A DNA stretch of 64,000 nt, from NCBI RefSeq assembly GCF_003143515.1, contig NZ_CP029343.1:1240001-1304000 (forward strand), read 5' to 3'. Positions 38,116 through 47,086 of this stretch are shown in pieces. This stretch comes from Massilia oculi (lineage in GTDB: Bacteria; Pseudomonadota; Gammaproteobacteria; Burkholderiales; Burkholderiaceae_D). Position 1 is the stretch's first letter. Every line of letters begins with the position of its first letter. The notes beneath the pieces are model-generated. The model had not been told where the DNA came from and made no database searches. It was given only the letters and a program-made list of their open reading frames with translations. The translations under genes and the position numbers were made by a program.

Positions 38116-39822
38116 TCACTTTTTCGCGTTGCTCTGCGGATTCAGATTGGTCAGGCGTCCGCTCTCGGTGCCGGCGGTCTCGTCGATCACGGCATTGATC
38201 AGGGCGGGCTTGCCGGCGGCGATCGCCTCGCTCAGCGCCCTGGTCAGCTCTTCCGGGCTGGTCACGTGGTAGCCGATGCCGCCGAAGGCCTCGATCATCT
38301 TGTCGTAGCGGGCGTTCTTGACGAACACGGTCGGCGCGACATCCTTGCCGCCGGTCGGGTTGACGTCGGTGCCGCGGTAGACGCCGTTGTTGTTGAAGAT
38401 GATGGTCGTCACCGGCAGCTCGTAGCGGCAGATGGTCTCGAGCTCCATGCCGGAAAAACCGAAGGCGCTATCGCCTTCGATCGCGACCACCGGCTTGCCG
38501 CTGACGACGGCCGCGCCGATCGCATAGCCCATGCCGATGCCCATGATGCCCCAGGTGCCGGAGTCGAAACGCTTGCGCGGCTGGTACTGGTCGACGATGC
38601 TGCGCGCATAGTCCAGGGTATTGGCGCCCTCGTTCACCAGGTTGATGTCCGGATGCTGCTTGAGCACGTCGCGGATGGCGCGCAGGGCGGTGTGGAAGTT
38701 CATCGGCGCCACGTCGCGGTTGAGCAGCGCCGCCATCTTGGCCGTGTTCTGCTCCTTGCGCTCGGCGATCGGGCCCAGCCATTCGGCGTCCGGCCTGGCG
38801 ATGCCGGCGCCGTCCAGGCCGTCGAGCAGGGCCGCCACGCAGGAGCCGATGTCGCCGATCAGCGGCGCGGCGATCGCCACGTTGCTGTCGATCTCGGTCG
38901 GCGAGATGTCGATCTGGACGAACTGCTTCGGCTTGCCCCAGGTCTTGCCCTTGCCGTGGGCCAGCAGCCAGTTGAGGCGCGCGCCGATCAGCACCACCAC
39001 GTCGGCTTCGGCCAGCACGTAGGAGCGGGCCGCCGAAGCCGATTGGGGATGCGTGTCCGGCAACAGGCCCTTGGCCATCGACATCGGCAGGTAGGGAATG
39101 CCGGTGCGCTCGACCAGCGCGCGGATGTCGTCGTCGGCCTGCGCATAGGCGGCGCCCTTGCCGAGCAGGATCAGCGGCTTCTTCGCGCCCTTGAGCAGCG
39201 CCAGCGCGCGCTGCACCGAGTCCGGGGCCGGCAGCTGGCGCGGCACCGGGTCGACCACCTTGATCAGGGACCGCTTGGCGTGGCCGGCCTCGATGGTCTG
39301 CGCCAGCAGCTGGGCCGGCAGGTCGAGATAGACGCCGCCCGGGCGGCCCGAGACGGCGGCGCGAATCGCCCGCGCCACGCCGACGCCGATGTCCTCGGCC
39401 TTGTTGATGCGGTAGGACGCCTTGGCGTAGGGCTTGGCCGCGTTCAGCTGGTCCATTTCTTCATAGTCGCCCTGCTGCAGGTCGACGATCTCGCGCTCGC
39501 TCGAGCCCGAGATCAGGATCATCGGGAAGCAGTTGGTGGTGGCGTTGGCCAGCGCCGTCAGGCCGTTGAGGAAGCCCGGCGCCGAGACCGTCAGGCAGAT
39601 ACCGGGTTTCTGGGTCATGTACCCGGCGATTGCCGCGGCATTGCCGGCGTTCTGTTCATGACGAAAGCCGATGAAACGCATCCCTTCGGCCTGCGCCAGG
39701 CGCGCCAGGTCGGTAATCGGAATGCCGACCAGGCCGAAGATCGTATCGATGTCGTTGTGTTTCAGGGCATCGATTACCAGGTGGAAGCCGTCGGTCACGT
39801 CTACCGATACGTGGTTAGTCAT
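38116..39822 (-). CDS. oxc: Oxalyl-CoA decarboxylase
   Basis: Thiamine-diphosphate enzyme converting oxalyl-CoA to formyl-CoA and CO2. It is 568 aa. The N-terminal Pyr domain has the activating Glu in [19 protein letters not shown] and [21 protein letters not shown]; the C-terminal PP domain has the ThDP motif [19 protein letters not shown] ending NNNGVYRG. Length and motifs equal those of Oxalobacter Oxc. It heads the oxc-frc operon. A perfect 16-bp palindrome at 39908-39923, in the divergent intergenic region, is the likely control site. Confidence 0.96.
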   Translation of the reverse strand: MTNHVSVDVTDGFHLVIDALKHNDIDTIFGLVGIPITDLARLAQAEGMRFIGFRHEQNAGNAAAIAGYMTQKPGICLTVSAPGFLNGLTALANATTNCFPMILISGSSEREIVDLQQGDYEEMDQLNAAKPYAKASYRINKAEDIGVGVARAIRAAVSGRPGGVYLDLPAQLLAQTIEAGHAKRSLIKVVDPVPRQLPAPDSVQRALALLKGAKKPLILLGKGAAYAQADDDIRALVERTGIPYLPMSMAKGLLPDTHPQSASAARSYVLAEADVVVLIGARLNWLLAHGKGKTWGKPKQFVQIDISPTEIDSNVAIAAPLIGDIGSCVAALLDGLDGAGIARPDAEWLGPIAERKEQNTAKMAALLNRDVAPMNFHTALRAIRDVLKQHPDINLVNEGANTLDYARSIVDQYQPRKRFDSGTWGIMGIGMGYAIGAAVVSGKPVVAIEGDSAFGFSGMELETICRYELPVTTIIFNNNGVYRGTDVNPTGGKDVAPTVFVKNARYDKMIEAFGGIGYHVTSPEELTRALSEAIAAGKPALINAVIDETAGTESGRLTNLNPQSNAKK

Positions 39823-39907
39823 TGCTGTCTCCAGTTATTGTCGATCCGGGCAGAACGCGGTGTGTATCGCCCGCAAACCATCATAGCCAGCACGCCTGAT
39901 TTGTCTC

Positions 39908-39923
39908 ATTGACCATGGTCAAT
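39908..39923. promoter_or_regulatory. Perfect palindrome ATTGACCATGGTCAAT, likely Crp/Fnr-type operator
   Basis: A 16-bp perfect palindrome of the form TTGAC-N4-GTCAA, the layout of Fnr/FixK-class sites, lies between oxc and the divergent Crp/Fnr-family gene, 43 bp upstream of the latter. Related sequences occur at 42581, 51262 and 53178. Confidence 0.7.
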
Positions 39924-39965
39924 TTTGGCCGCATGATGCGAAAATCTCGCTAAACGGCCGCGTTC

Positions 39966-40574
39966 ATGACGACTATTGCAAATCACTCGGAACGAAACAT
40001 CATTCGTCTGCAGTTAAAGCAGAATGTGGTACTCAAGGAATTGCGCGACAGCGAAATGGCGGCGCTCGAGCCGTATCTCACGATCGAGAACCACCAGAAG
40101 GGCGACCTGCTGATGAACCAGGGCGTGCACGAGATGTCGCAGTACTTCATCCTGGACGGCATCCTCAAGCGCCAGGTCTCCAACCAGGAAGCCAAGGAGA
40201 TGATCCTGCGCTTCTCGGCGGAACGGGACATCGAGACCAGCTACGCCGCCTGGTGCCTCAAGACGCCGACGCCGTTCAGCATCGCCTGCGTCACCAAGGT
40301 GCGGGTGGCGCGCATGCCGCTGCCGCAGTGGGTCGATTACCTGGCAAGTCACAGCACCGTGAAGCAGGCCTTCGAGTACGAGGTCATGAACCTGATGAGC
40401 GCGATCATGGCGCACACCATCACGCTGCATCTGCTCGATGCGCCGGGCCGGGTCCACCGCTTCATGCGCAAGCATCCCGACCTGTTCGAACGGCTGCCCA
40501 AGAAGGAACTGGCGGCGTACCTGAACCTGTCGCCGGAGACCTTGAGTCGCTTGAAGAATCGGGGGAAGATCTGA
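39966..40574 (+). CDS. Crp/Fnr-family transcriptional regulator of oxalate genes
   Basis: A 202-aa regulator with an N-terminal cyclic-nucleotide-binding-like beta roll (residues 20-125, LTIENHQKGDLLMNQGVHE, YFILDGILKRQV) and a C-terminal winged helix ending ELAAYLNLSPETLSRLKNRG. The four-Cys Fnr iron-sulfur set is absent (few cysteines, none clustered at the N-terminus), and the cAMP-binding Arg-Ser pair is not seen, so the effector is unknown. It is divergent from oxc, and the TTGAC-N4-GTCAA sites across this region suggest it controls several oxalate genes, probably including its own. Confidence 0.88.
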   Translation: MTTIANHSERNIIRLQLKQNVVLKELRDSEMAALEPYLTIENHQKGDLLMNQGVHEMSQYFILDGILKRQVSNQEAKEMILRFSAERDIETSYAAWCLKTPTPFSIACVTKVRVARMPLPQWVDYLASHSTVKQAFEYEVMNLMSAIMAHTITLHLLDAPGRVHRFMRKHPDLFERLPKKELAAYLNLSPETLSRLKNRGKI

Positions 40575-40610
40575 CAGTCAGGCGAAGCTGTTTCCTTCGT
40601 TTGCGCGAAA

Positions 40611-40698
40611 ACGTCGCCCCCGCGAAGGCGGGGCCTAAGTTTGCAAGCGTTTCGGCAGCGCAAGCAGAACTTGGGCCCCCGCCTCCGCGGGGGCGACG
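40611..40698. repeat. Long inverted-repeat BIME-like element
   Basis: The two ends are complementary over more than 30 bp with mismatches: CGTCGCCCCCGCG-N2-GGCGGGGCC then TAAGTTT on the left, and AACTTGGGCCCCCGCC then TCCGCGGGGGCGACGT on the right, each end being itself a hairpin. It lies between the convergent Crp-like and PanE-like genes and may act as their shared transcription stop. It has the same architecture as the element at 21001-21078. Confidence 0.78.
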
Positions 40699-40710
40699 TG
40701 CTGATTGCAA

Positions 40711-41730
40711 CTAAGCTGTCGTCACCGCCCTCTGCAGCTTGACCCCACCACCCTCCTCGGTCATGGTCTGCTCCAGCAGCTTCACCAGCGCATACGCCGA
40801 ATCGATATGCGGCGTCGGCGTGCCGGTCATGCGCGCCAGTTCGATCACCGACCCGACCAGGGCATCGATCTCCGGCCCCCGGCCCGCCTCCACGTCCTGC
40901 AGCATCGAGGTCTTGTGCTTGCCGATCTGCGCCGCGCCCTCGATCCGCCGGTCCAGGGTCACGCGGAAGGTGATGCCCAATTTGGTCGCCACCGCTTCCG
41001 CCTCGCGCATCATCTCCGCCGCCAGTTCGCGCGTGAGCGGGTATTGGCAGATGTCGACCAGGGTCGAGTGCGCCAGCGCGCTGATCGGATTGAAGCTGAC
41101 GTTGCCCCATAGCTTGAGCCAGATCTCGGCGCGGATATTGTCGAGCACCGGCGACTTGAAGCCGGCGTTCTGGAAGCAGGCCGATACCGCAGCCACCCGC
41201 TCGCTCGCCGTACCGTCCAGTTCCCCCAGCGGGAAGCGCACGCCTTCGATGTGCCGGATGACGCCCGGCGCCACCAGTTCGGCGGCCGGATAGACCACGC
41301 AGCCGAGCACCCGCTCCGGTGGAATCCGGCGCGCCAACTCGCCGCCGGCGTCGACGCTGTGCACGGTGCGCCCGTCGAACTCGCCGCCATGGCGGTGGAA
41401 ATACCAGAACGGTATGCCGTTCTGCATCGTCACGACCACGGTGCGCGGACCGAACAGCTTGCCGATCTGGGCCGATACCCCATCGACCTGGTGCGCCTTG
41501 AGGGCCAGGATCACCAGGTCCTGCTCGCCGGCTGCGTCATAATCGTCCGTCGCGCGCACCTGCGAGGCGACCCTCTCCTCCCCGTCCATCTCGATGAGCT
41601 TGATGCCCTTCGTGCGGATCGCCGCCAGATTGGCCCCCCGCACGATGAACGTCACCTCCTCGCCCGCCAGCGCCAACCTGGCGCCGACGAGGCCGCCAAT
41701 AGCCCCCGCTCCAATTACTGCGATCTTCAT
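40711..41730 (-). CDS. PanE/ApbA-family reductase, candidate oxalyl-CoA reductase
   Basis: A 339-aa NADP-dependent reductase of the 2-dehydropantoate 2-reductase family: N-terminal GAGAIGGLVGARLALAGEEV, the TMQNGIPFWYFHRHGG segment, catalytic Lys in RAEIWLKLWGNVSFNPISAL and a C-terminal helical domain. The start is ATG 41730. Context points away from pantothenate synthesis: it is downstream of an FAH-family gene (18 bp) and lies between oxc-frc and the glyoxylate genes. In Methylobacterium extorquens a PanE homologue (PanE2) is oxalyl-CoA reductase, making glyoxylate; this one would supply the Gcl pathway in the same window. The biochemical call is inference; the family call is firm. Confidence 0.85.
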   Translation of the reverse strand: MKIAVIGAGAIGGLVGARLALAGEEVTFIVRGANLAAIRTKGIKLIEMDGEERVASQVRATDDYDAAGEQDLVILALKAHQVDGVSAQIGKLFGPRTVVVTMQNGIPFWYFHRHGGEFDGRTVHSVDAGGELARRIPPERVLGCVVYPAAELVAPGVIRHIEGVRFPLGELDGTASERVAAVSACFQNAGFKSPVLDNIRAEIWLKLWGNVSFNPISALAHSTLVDICQYPLTRELAAEMMREAEAVATKLGITFRVTLDRRIEGAAQIGKHKTSMLQDVEAGRGPEIDALVGSVIELARMTGTPTPHIDSAYALVKLLEQTMTEEGGGVKLQRAVTTA

Positions 41731-41747
41731 GACCCACCCCTTGTCGT

Positions 41748-42515
41748 TTACTCGAACCGATTGATGAGCTTTCCGATGCCGTCGATCTCTACCTCGATCG
41801 TGCTGCCCGGCCGCATCGAGCCGACGCCGACCGACGTCCCGCACAGCAGGAGGTCGCCCGGCTCAAGTGTCATGTCCTGGGAAATCCGGCTGACCAGTTC
41901 GGCCACCGAAAACACCATGTCGTTGATCGGATAATCCTGGCGCACCTCGCCGTTCAGGGTCGTGCGCACCACCAGCATTGCCGGGTTGAGCCCGGTGGCG
42001 ATCACCGGGCCGAACGGGCAAAAGGTGTCGAAGCCCTTGGCGCGCACCCACTGGGGAAAGGTCGGATCGCGCCCGATGATCTCGCCCACGGTGACGTCGT
42101 TGGCACAGGTGTAGCCGAACACGTAGTCGTGCGCCTCCTCGACCGGGACCGCGGTGCAGCGACGGCCGATCACGATCGCCAGCTCGCCCTCGAACGCCAC
42201 CTTGCCCTCACACAGCGGCTTGCGGATCGTGCCGCCCGGCGCCAGGTGGGAGGTCGACGGCTTCATCAGGTAGAGCGGCTCGGCGGGCGGCGCCAGGCCC
42301 AGCTTCTGGCCGAGCGCGTGAAAGTTGTTCCACATCGCCAGGACCTTGCCCGGTACGCTCGGCGTGAGCACCTCGACCTCGTTCAGGTTCACCGCCATGT
42401 CGGTCCGTCGCGGGCTGTCGAACATATCGCCCTTGAAGATCCGGATCTTGTCGCCCTCGAGCGTGCCAAAACGTACGGTGTCGAGGTGTTGGAAGCGTAT
42501 CCAGTGTCGGATCAT
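41748..42515 (-). CDS. Fumarylacetoacetate hydrolase family protein
   Basis: A 255-aa FAH-fold enzyme. Metal-binding and catalytic segments are seen in KVAFEGELAIVIGRRC, YTCANDVTVGEIIGRD, AKGFDTFCPFGPVIAT and the closing LLLCGTSVGVGSMRPGSTIEVEI. Such enzymes cleave C-C bonds or decarboxylate/hydrate oxo-acids (fumarylpyruvate, oxaloacetate, 2-hydroxymuconate derivatives). It is directly upstream of the PanE-like gene, and a Crp/Fnr-like site lies 66 bp before its start, so it probably belongs to the oxalate response. Its substrate there is unknown. Confidence 0.88.
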   Translation of the reverse strand: MIRHWIRFQHLDTVRFGTLEGDKIRIFKGDMFDSPRRTDMAVNLNEVEVLTPSVPGKVLAMWNNFHALGQKLGLAPPAEPLYLMKPSTSHLAPGGTIRKPLCEGKVAFEGELAIVIGRRCTAVPVEEAHDYVFGYTCANDVTVGEIIGRDPTFPQWVRAKGFDTFCPFGPVIATGLNPAMLVVRTTLNGEVRQDYPINDMVFSVAELVSRISQDMTLEPGDLLLCGTSVGVGSMRPGSTIEVEIDGIGKLINRFE

Positions 42516-42580
42516 GGGAAGTCTCTCGTACGTCGGGTCGGTGGATGCTCTGATTGTGGAAGAACGAAATCCGTATATCC

Positions 42581-42594
42581 TTGACCACGGTTAA
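42581..42594. promoter_or_regulatory. Crp/Fnr-like operator TTGACCACGGTTAA
   Basis: It matches TTGAC-N4-GTCAA with one mismatch (GTTAA) and lies 66 bp upstream of the FAH-panE operon. The same AAGATTC/GAAAATCTC flank found here is partly shared with the oxc site. Confidence 0.55.
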
Positions 42595-42625
42595 GATTCG
42601 AAAATCTCAACCGTGCCGCCCGGGG

Positions 42626-42943
42626 CTACGCCCCGATCTGCCGCTGCTGCAGCGCGGACCAGTCGATGAAGGCTGCCGGATTGCAGCCGGCGGCGCTCAG
42701 CTGCGCCTGGCAGCGTTCCTTGGCGGCCAGGATCGCCTCGACCAGGAAATCCGCGTCGTGCGCGCTCAGGAGGTGGGATTGATGCCGCGCCAGATAATCG
42801 CGCAGGCCCGTACGGTCATCGGCGCCGGCGACCGCGTTCGCGTAGAGTCCGGTATCCCAGACCCAGCTCAGTCCCAGTTCATGAAACGCCGCGTTATAGG
42901 CATTGCACTCGGCATCGATGTTGCTGCTGCAGGTCGTCGTCAT
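42626..42943 (-). CDS. Small hypothetical protein in the oxalate cluster
   Basis: A 105-aa soluble protein with a Cys/Thr-rich start (MTTTCSSNIDAECNAYNAAF) and a helical body (HELGLSWVWDTGLYANAVAG, SAHDADFLVEAILAAKERCQ). No domain recognised. It lies upstream of the FAH-panE pair on the same strand, with the operator-like site at 42581 between them, and is divergent from a LysR gene. Four cysteines are present but not in a metal-ribbon spacing. Function unknown; its position makes a role linked to oxalate or glyoxylate use possible. Confidence 0.65.
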   Translation of the reverse strand: MTTTCSSNIDAECNAYNAAFHELGLSWVWDTGLYANAVAGADDRTGLRDYLARHQSHLLSAHDADFLVEAILAAKERCQAQLSAAGCNPAAFIDWSALQQRQIGA

Positions 42944-43073
42944 GGCAGTCTCCAGGTGGGTGGTTGCGGTCGAGCTGTCTTGAAACCATCGTAGTCGAAC
43001 AAAATCATGAGTAATAGTGAAAGTTTTTAGGGATAATCATTAACGACTGCGTATACATGGGTGGGGAGAACCG

Positions 43074-44002
43074 ATGAAGAACGCGACATTGCGTCAACTG
43101 AAAGTCTTCGAGACGGTCGCGCGCCGCCTCAGTTTTTCGCGCGCCGCCGAGGAACTGCACCTGACCCAGCCGGCCGTGTCGACGCAGATCCGCACGCTCG
43201 AGGGCCACGTCGGCATGCCCTTGTTCGAACAGCTGGGAAAGAAGATCTACCTGACCCAGGCGGGCGACGAGCTGCTGCACTTCTGCCGCGCCATCATCCA
43301 GCAGTTCGACGAAGCGGAAGATGCGATGGCGCAACTCAAGGGAATCGCCGGCGGCAAGCTGAACGTGGCCGTGATCAGTGCCGGCGACTATTTCTTTCCG
43401 CAGCTAATGGTCGCTTTCGCGCGCCAGCATCCGGGCGTGCAGCTGAACCTGACGGTGCACAACCGCGAGGAATTGCTGGACAAGCTGGCGGCGAACCGCA
43501 CCGACCTGGCCGTGATGGTGCGGCCACCTGCCGATCTCGACACGCAGAACGATGCCTTCGCCCCCCATCCCTACGTGATCGTGGCTGCGCCCGACCACCC
43601 CTGGCTGATGGACGCGATCGCATCTCGATGACCGATCTGATCGGTCACCCGTTCGTGATCCGCGAACCGGGCTCCGATACCTGGTTCTCGATGCAGGACG
43701 CCTTCGGCCCCCGCCTGGATCAACTGAAGGTCGCCATGGAGATCAAGAGCACCGAGACGATCAAGCAGGCGGTGATCGCCGGGATCGGACTGGGTTTCCT
43801 GTCGTTTCATACGATCGCCCGCGAACTGGCCGCGGGCAGTCTGGTGGTGCTGGAGGTCGAAGGGTTTCCCTTGATGCTCAACTGGTATGTCGTGCATCGG
43901 AGAGAGAAGCGCCTGCCTCCGGTGGCGCGGGCGTTCCGTCAGTTCCTGCTGGACGAAGGCTACGCCCGGATCGCCGCGCTGATTCCGTCACCCGGATCCT
44001 GA
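43074..44002 (+). CDS. LysR-family regulator, CbbR-like (frameshifted)
   Basis: The first 182 codons encode a normal LysR start (TLRQLKVFETVARRLSFSRA, HLTQPAVSTQIRTLE) and half of the effector domain, then hit TGA at 43629. The rest (SMTDLIGHPFVIREPGSDTW to PSPGS) is in the next frame. Adding one base near 43614-43618 (GCG-ATC to GCG-GATC) would restore a 309-aa protein of normal length. CbbR-type members often control carbon fixation or C1/C2 genes. It is divergent from the small hypothetical gene. Either a recent mutation or a missed base in the assembly. Confidence 0.8.
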
Positions 44003-44186
44003 TCCTGTGGCGGCCCAGCCACGCGCGGCGAACAGGCGGATCACCGTAGAGATCACGGAAAAATGCCGGTTCTCATAGAGCAACATTCACATGCAGCATA
44101 ACTGGTATCAGCACTCGAAATTGGAAGCGCCGGCAGGTAGTCCCTATATTTACTGCATCGCACAAACCAACTTTCAGGAGCCAGTC

Positions 44187-44342
44187 ATGATCAACGCACC
44201 AGCCGGAACCACTTTCGCAGCCCCGTCGCACTCGCTGCTGTCGCTCATCGTCGCCTTCCTCACGCTCAACCTGCGCGAGAAGCTCGAGCCAGGCTACACC
44301 GGCCAGGATTCGGACCCGGCCTACTACGGTTGCGGCCTGTAA
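44187..44342 (+). CDS. Small 51-residue protein of unknown function
   Basis: An ORF starting at ATG 44187 with GGAG upstream encodes a short peptide: a hydrophobic stretch (SHSLLSLIVAFLTLNL, possibly one membrane helix) and a charged tail ending DSDPAYYGCGL. The frame is open 96 bp further upstream, but that part lacks a ribosome site. A compact hairpin follows the stop, and codon use matches neighbours, so I consider it a real small gene. No function can be assigned. Confidence 0.55.
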   Translation: MINAPAGTTFAAPSHSLLSLIVAFLTLNLREKLEPGYTGQDSDPAYYGCGL

Positions 44343-44346
44343 TCTT

Positions 44347-44363
44347 CCGGGGCTAGCCCCCGG
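44347..44363. terminator. Short hairpin between convergent genes
   Basis: The stem CCGGGG pairs with CCCCGG over a 5-base loop. It lies in the 32-bp gap between the small gene and the convergent deacetylase-family gene and has no T run, so it is only a weak candidate terminator. Confidence 0.35.
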
Positions 44364-44374
44364 CGCAACACCCT

Positions 44375-45307
44375 TCAGCGCTGCAGCAGCGCACGTACGT
44401 GCGCCGCGCTGCCGCCCAGCAGCCCTTCGGCGCTGTAGCCGCCTTCGAGGATCGACACGATCCTGCCCTCGCACACCTCCCCTGCGATCTCCATCACTTC
44501 GCGCGTAATCCAGGCGTAATCCTCGTCTTCCAGGGTCATATTGGCCAGGGGATCGCAGTGGTGCGCGTCGAACCCGGCCGAGATCACGATCAGCTGTGGC
44601 GCGAAGCGCCGCAAGGCGGGCAGCAGCTCGCTCTTCACGGCGGCGCGAAACAGCGTCGAGCCGGCGCCCGGCGGCAGCGGCAGGTTGACGATATTGCCGC
44701 TGGCACCCGTCTCGTGTTCCGCACCGGTTCCCGGATACAGCGGCGACTGATGGGTCGAACCAAAGAATAGTTGTGGGCGGTGGAAGAATGCCGCTTGCGT
44801 TCCGTTGCCGTGGTGGACGTCGAAATCGACGACGGCGACGCGCTGCAGGCCATGCGCGTCGAGGGCGTAGGCCGCGGCGATGGCGGCCTGGTTGAAGATG
44901 CAGAAGCCCATCGCCCGCTCCGGCTCGGCGTGATGGCCGCAGGGCCGGGTCGCGCAGAAGACGTTGGCGGCCTCCCCCGCCACCACCGCATCGACCCCGG
45001 CGCAGGCGGCGCCGACGCAGCGCATCACCGCCTCCCAGGTGCCGCGCGACATCAGCGTGTCGCCGCCGTCCAGCGCCACCAGGCCGCTGCGCGGCGCCGC
45101 GGCGGCGATCGCGTCGACATACTCCTCGCCGTGCACCAGCAGCACCTGCCCGCGCGTGCCGAGCGGCGCCTCGCGCCAGGCCAGTTGCGAAAATTCGGGC
45201 TGGCGCAGCGCCTTCATCACCACGTGCAGGCGCTGCGGCGATTCGGGATGGCCCGGCCCGGGCTCGTGCGCCAGGCAGGCCGGATGATGAAACACCCAGG
45301 TATCCAT
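44375..45307 (-). CDS. Histone deacetylase family protein
   Basis: A 310-aa class II-type arginase/deacetylase fold. Zinc and catalytic segments are intact: GHHAEPERAMGFCIFNQAAI, the metal ligands Asp and His in VDFDVHHGNGTQAAFF, a third ligand Asp in SAGFDAHHCDPLAN, and the catalytic Tyr region EGGYSAEGL. Bacterial members remove acetyl groups from polyamines, acetoin-related proteins or other small amides. It begins 31 bp after the glxR stop and is probably the last gene of gcl-hyi-glxR. Its link to glyoxylate use is not obvious. Confidence 0.88.
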   Translation of the reverse strand: MDTWVFHHPACLAHEPGPGHPESPQRLHVVMKALRQPEFSQLAWREAPLGTRGQVLLVHGEEYVDAIAAAAPRSGLVALDGGDTLMSRGTWEAVMRCVGAACAGVDAVVAGEAANVFCATRPCGHHAEPERAMGFCIFNQAAIAAAYALDAHGLQRVAVVDFDVHHGNGTQAAFFHRPQLFFGSTHQSPLYPGTGAEHETGASGNIVNLPLPPGAGSTLFRAAVKSELLPALRRFAPQLIVISAGFDAHHCDPLANMTLEDEDYAWITREVMEIAGEVCEGRIVSILEGGYSAEGLLGGSAAHVRALLQR

Positions 45308-45338
45308 ATGATTCCCCCGATGGCGGAAGGCAGCCGCG

Positions 45339-46226
45339 TCAGGCGGTGGCGATGGCGTGGTTCGACATCCGCTCGATCGCCTGGCACAGCGCCGAATGAT
45401 CGAGCTGGGCCATGCCGTGGGCGGCGCAGGAATTCATCAGCTCCTGGGCGCTGGCCGTATTCGGCAGCGAAAGGCCGAGGCTTTTCGCACCCTGCAGCGC
45501 CAGGTTCAGGTCCTTCTGGTGCAGCTCGATACGGAAGCCCGGCGCGAAGGTGCGCTTGACCATGCGCTCGCCGTGCACTTCCAGGATGCGCGAGGCGGCG
45601 AAGCCGCCCATCAGCGCCTGCCTGACCCTGGCCGGGTCGGCGCCCGCCTTCGAGGCGAACAGCAGCGCCTCCGCCACGGCCTGGATGTTGAGCGCGACGA
45701 TGATCTGGTTCGCCACCTTGGTGGTCTGGCCATCGCCGTTGCCGCCCACCAGCGTGATGTTCTTTCCCATCAGCTCGAACAGCGGCCTGGCCCGGTCGAA
45801 CGCCTCTTGCCCTCCACCGACCATGATGGTGAGCGTCGCGGCGCGCGCCCCCACCTCGCCGCCCGACACCGGCGCGTCGAGGTAGTCGCACTGGCGCTTG
45901 TTGATCTTTTTCGCGAATTCCTTGGTGGCCATCGGCGAGATCGAACTCATGTCGATCACGATCTTGCCGGGGGTAAGCCCGGCCGCCACGCCCTCGGCGC
46001 CGAACAGCACTTCTTCCACGTGCGGGGTGTCGGGCACCATCACGATGATGATGTCGGCGCGCTTGGCCACCTCGGTGGCGTTGGTGCAGACCGTGGCGCC
46101 GCCCTCGATCAGCGCCAGCGGCGGATTTTTCAGGTCGTGCAGGTACAGCTTGCAGCCGCCTTCCTGCAGCTTGGTGGCCATGGGGCCGCCCATGATGCCA
46201 AGGCCGATGAATCCTACTTTCGTCAT
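45339..46226 (-). CDS. glxR: Tartronate semialdehyde reductase (2-hydroxy-3-oxopropionate reductase)
   Basis: NADH-dependent beta-hydroxyacid dehydrogenase of 295 aa that reduces tartronate semialdehyde to glycerate. It has Rossmann motif VGFIGLGIMGGPMATKL, substrate motif YLDAPVSGGEVGARAATLTI and the catalytic Lys in GDGQTTKVANQIIVALN. The start is ATG 46226; 16 codons of open frame upstream are out of homology. It is third in gcl-hyi-glxR, so it takes the product of Gcl (via Hyi equilibration) into central metabolism. Confidence 0.93.
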   Translation of the reverse strand: MTKVGFIGLGIMGGPMATKLQEGGCKLYLHDLKNPPLALIEGGATVCTNATEVAKRADIIIVMVPDTPHVEEVLFGAEGVAAGLTPGKIVIDMSSISPMATKEFAKKINKRQCDYLDAPVSGGEVGARAATLTIMVGGGQEAFDRARPLFELMGKNITLVGGNGDGQTTKVANQIIVALNIQAVAEALLFASKAGADPARVRQALMGGFAASRILEVHGERMVKRTFAPGFRIELHQKDLNLALQGAKSLGLSLPNTASAQELMNSCAAHGMAQLDHSALCQAIERMSNHAIATA

Positions 46227-46286
46227 GATGGTCTCCAGGTGTGTTGTCGTGCGAAGCGCTTCACGCGCTGTCACTGCGGGCCCTGA

Positions 46287-47066
46287 TCAAAGGCCGTGCT
46301 CGCCGATCCAGTGCAGGCCCTGCGCGGTGCCGGCCCTGGGCTTGTACTCGCAACCCACCCAGCCGTCATAGCCGATCTCATCGAGCATGCCGAGCAGATA
46401 GCGGTAATTGATCTCGCCCGTGCCCGGCTCGAAGCGGCCAGGATTGTCGGCCAGCTGGATGTGGCGGATCAGGCCGAGGTTGGCCTTGATCGTCGCCGCC
46501 AGTTCGCCCTCCATGCGCTGCATGTGATAGATGTCGTACTGCAGGAACAGATTGTCGGAGCCGGCCGCGTGGATGAGGTCCAGCGCCTGGCGCGTACCAT
46601 GCAGGAAGAATCCCGGGATATCGAAGGTGTTGATCGGTTCGATCAGGAGGCGGATTCCCTCGCCTTTGAGCTTGCCGGCGGCGAACCCGAGGTTCGACAC
46701 CAGCGTGGACCAGGCCTCCTCCGGCGCGACGCCGGGCGGCACGATGCCCGCCAGGCAGTTGAGCTGCTTGACGCCCAGCCCCTTGGCATACGCGATCGCC
46801 GCGCCGACGCCGTCCTGGAACTCCGCTTCGCGTCCCGGATGGCAGGCGATGCCGCGCTCGCCGCCGGCCCAGTCCCCGGCCGGCAGGTTGTGCAGCACGA
46901 GTTCGAGGCGGTGTGCGTCGAGCCGGGCGGCGATGTCCTCCACCCGGTACGCGTAGGGGAACAGGAATTCGACGCCGCGAAAGCCCGCCCTGGCGGCGTG
47001 CTCGAAGCGGTCGAGGAAATCGACTTCGTTGAACAGCATGGTCAGGTTGGCGGCAAGTCTGGTCAT
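46287..47066 (-). CDS. hyi: Hydroxypyruvate isomerase
   Basis: A 259-aa TIM-barrel isomerase interconverting hydroxypyruvate and tartronate semialdehyde. It has the family start LAANLTMLFNEVDFLDRFEHAA, metal-binding Glu in IRLLIEPINTFDIPGFFLHGT, FLQYDIYHMQRMEGEL and the terminal HIQLADNPGRFEPGTGEINY and YDGWVGCEYKP. Length and motifs are typical. It starts 20 bp after gcl and precedes glxR by 60 bp on the same strand. Confidence 0.93.
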   Translation of the reverse strand: MTRLAANLTMLFNEVDFLDRFEHAARAGFRGVEFLFPYAYRVEDIAARLDAHRLELVLHNLPAGDWAGGERGIACHPGREAEFQDGVGAAIAYAKGLGVKQLNCLAGIVPPGVAPEEAWSTLVSNLGFAAGKLKGEGIRLLIEPINTFDIPGFFLHGTRQALDLIHAAGSDNLFLQYDIYHMQRMEGELAATIKANLGLIRHIQLADNPGRFEPGTGEINYRYLLGMLDEIGYDGWVGCEYKPRAGTAQGLHWIGEHGL

Positions 47067-47086
47067 CTCGGTCTCCTGTGCTGGCG

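Noticed and set aside
40711..41730. Plain panE (pantothenate biosynthesis) assignment
   Set aside because: Family is right, but the position among oxc, frc and glyoxylate genes makes an oxalyl-CoA reductase role more likely; left without a gene symbol.
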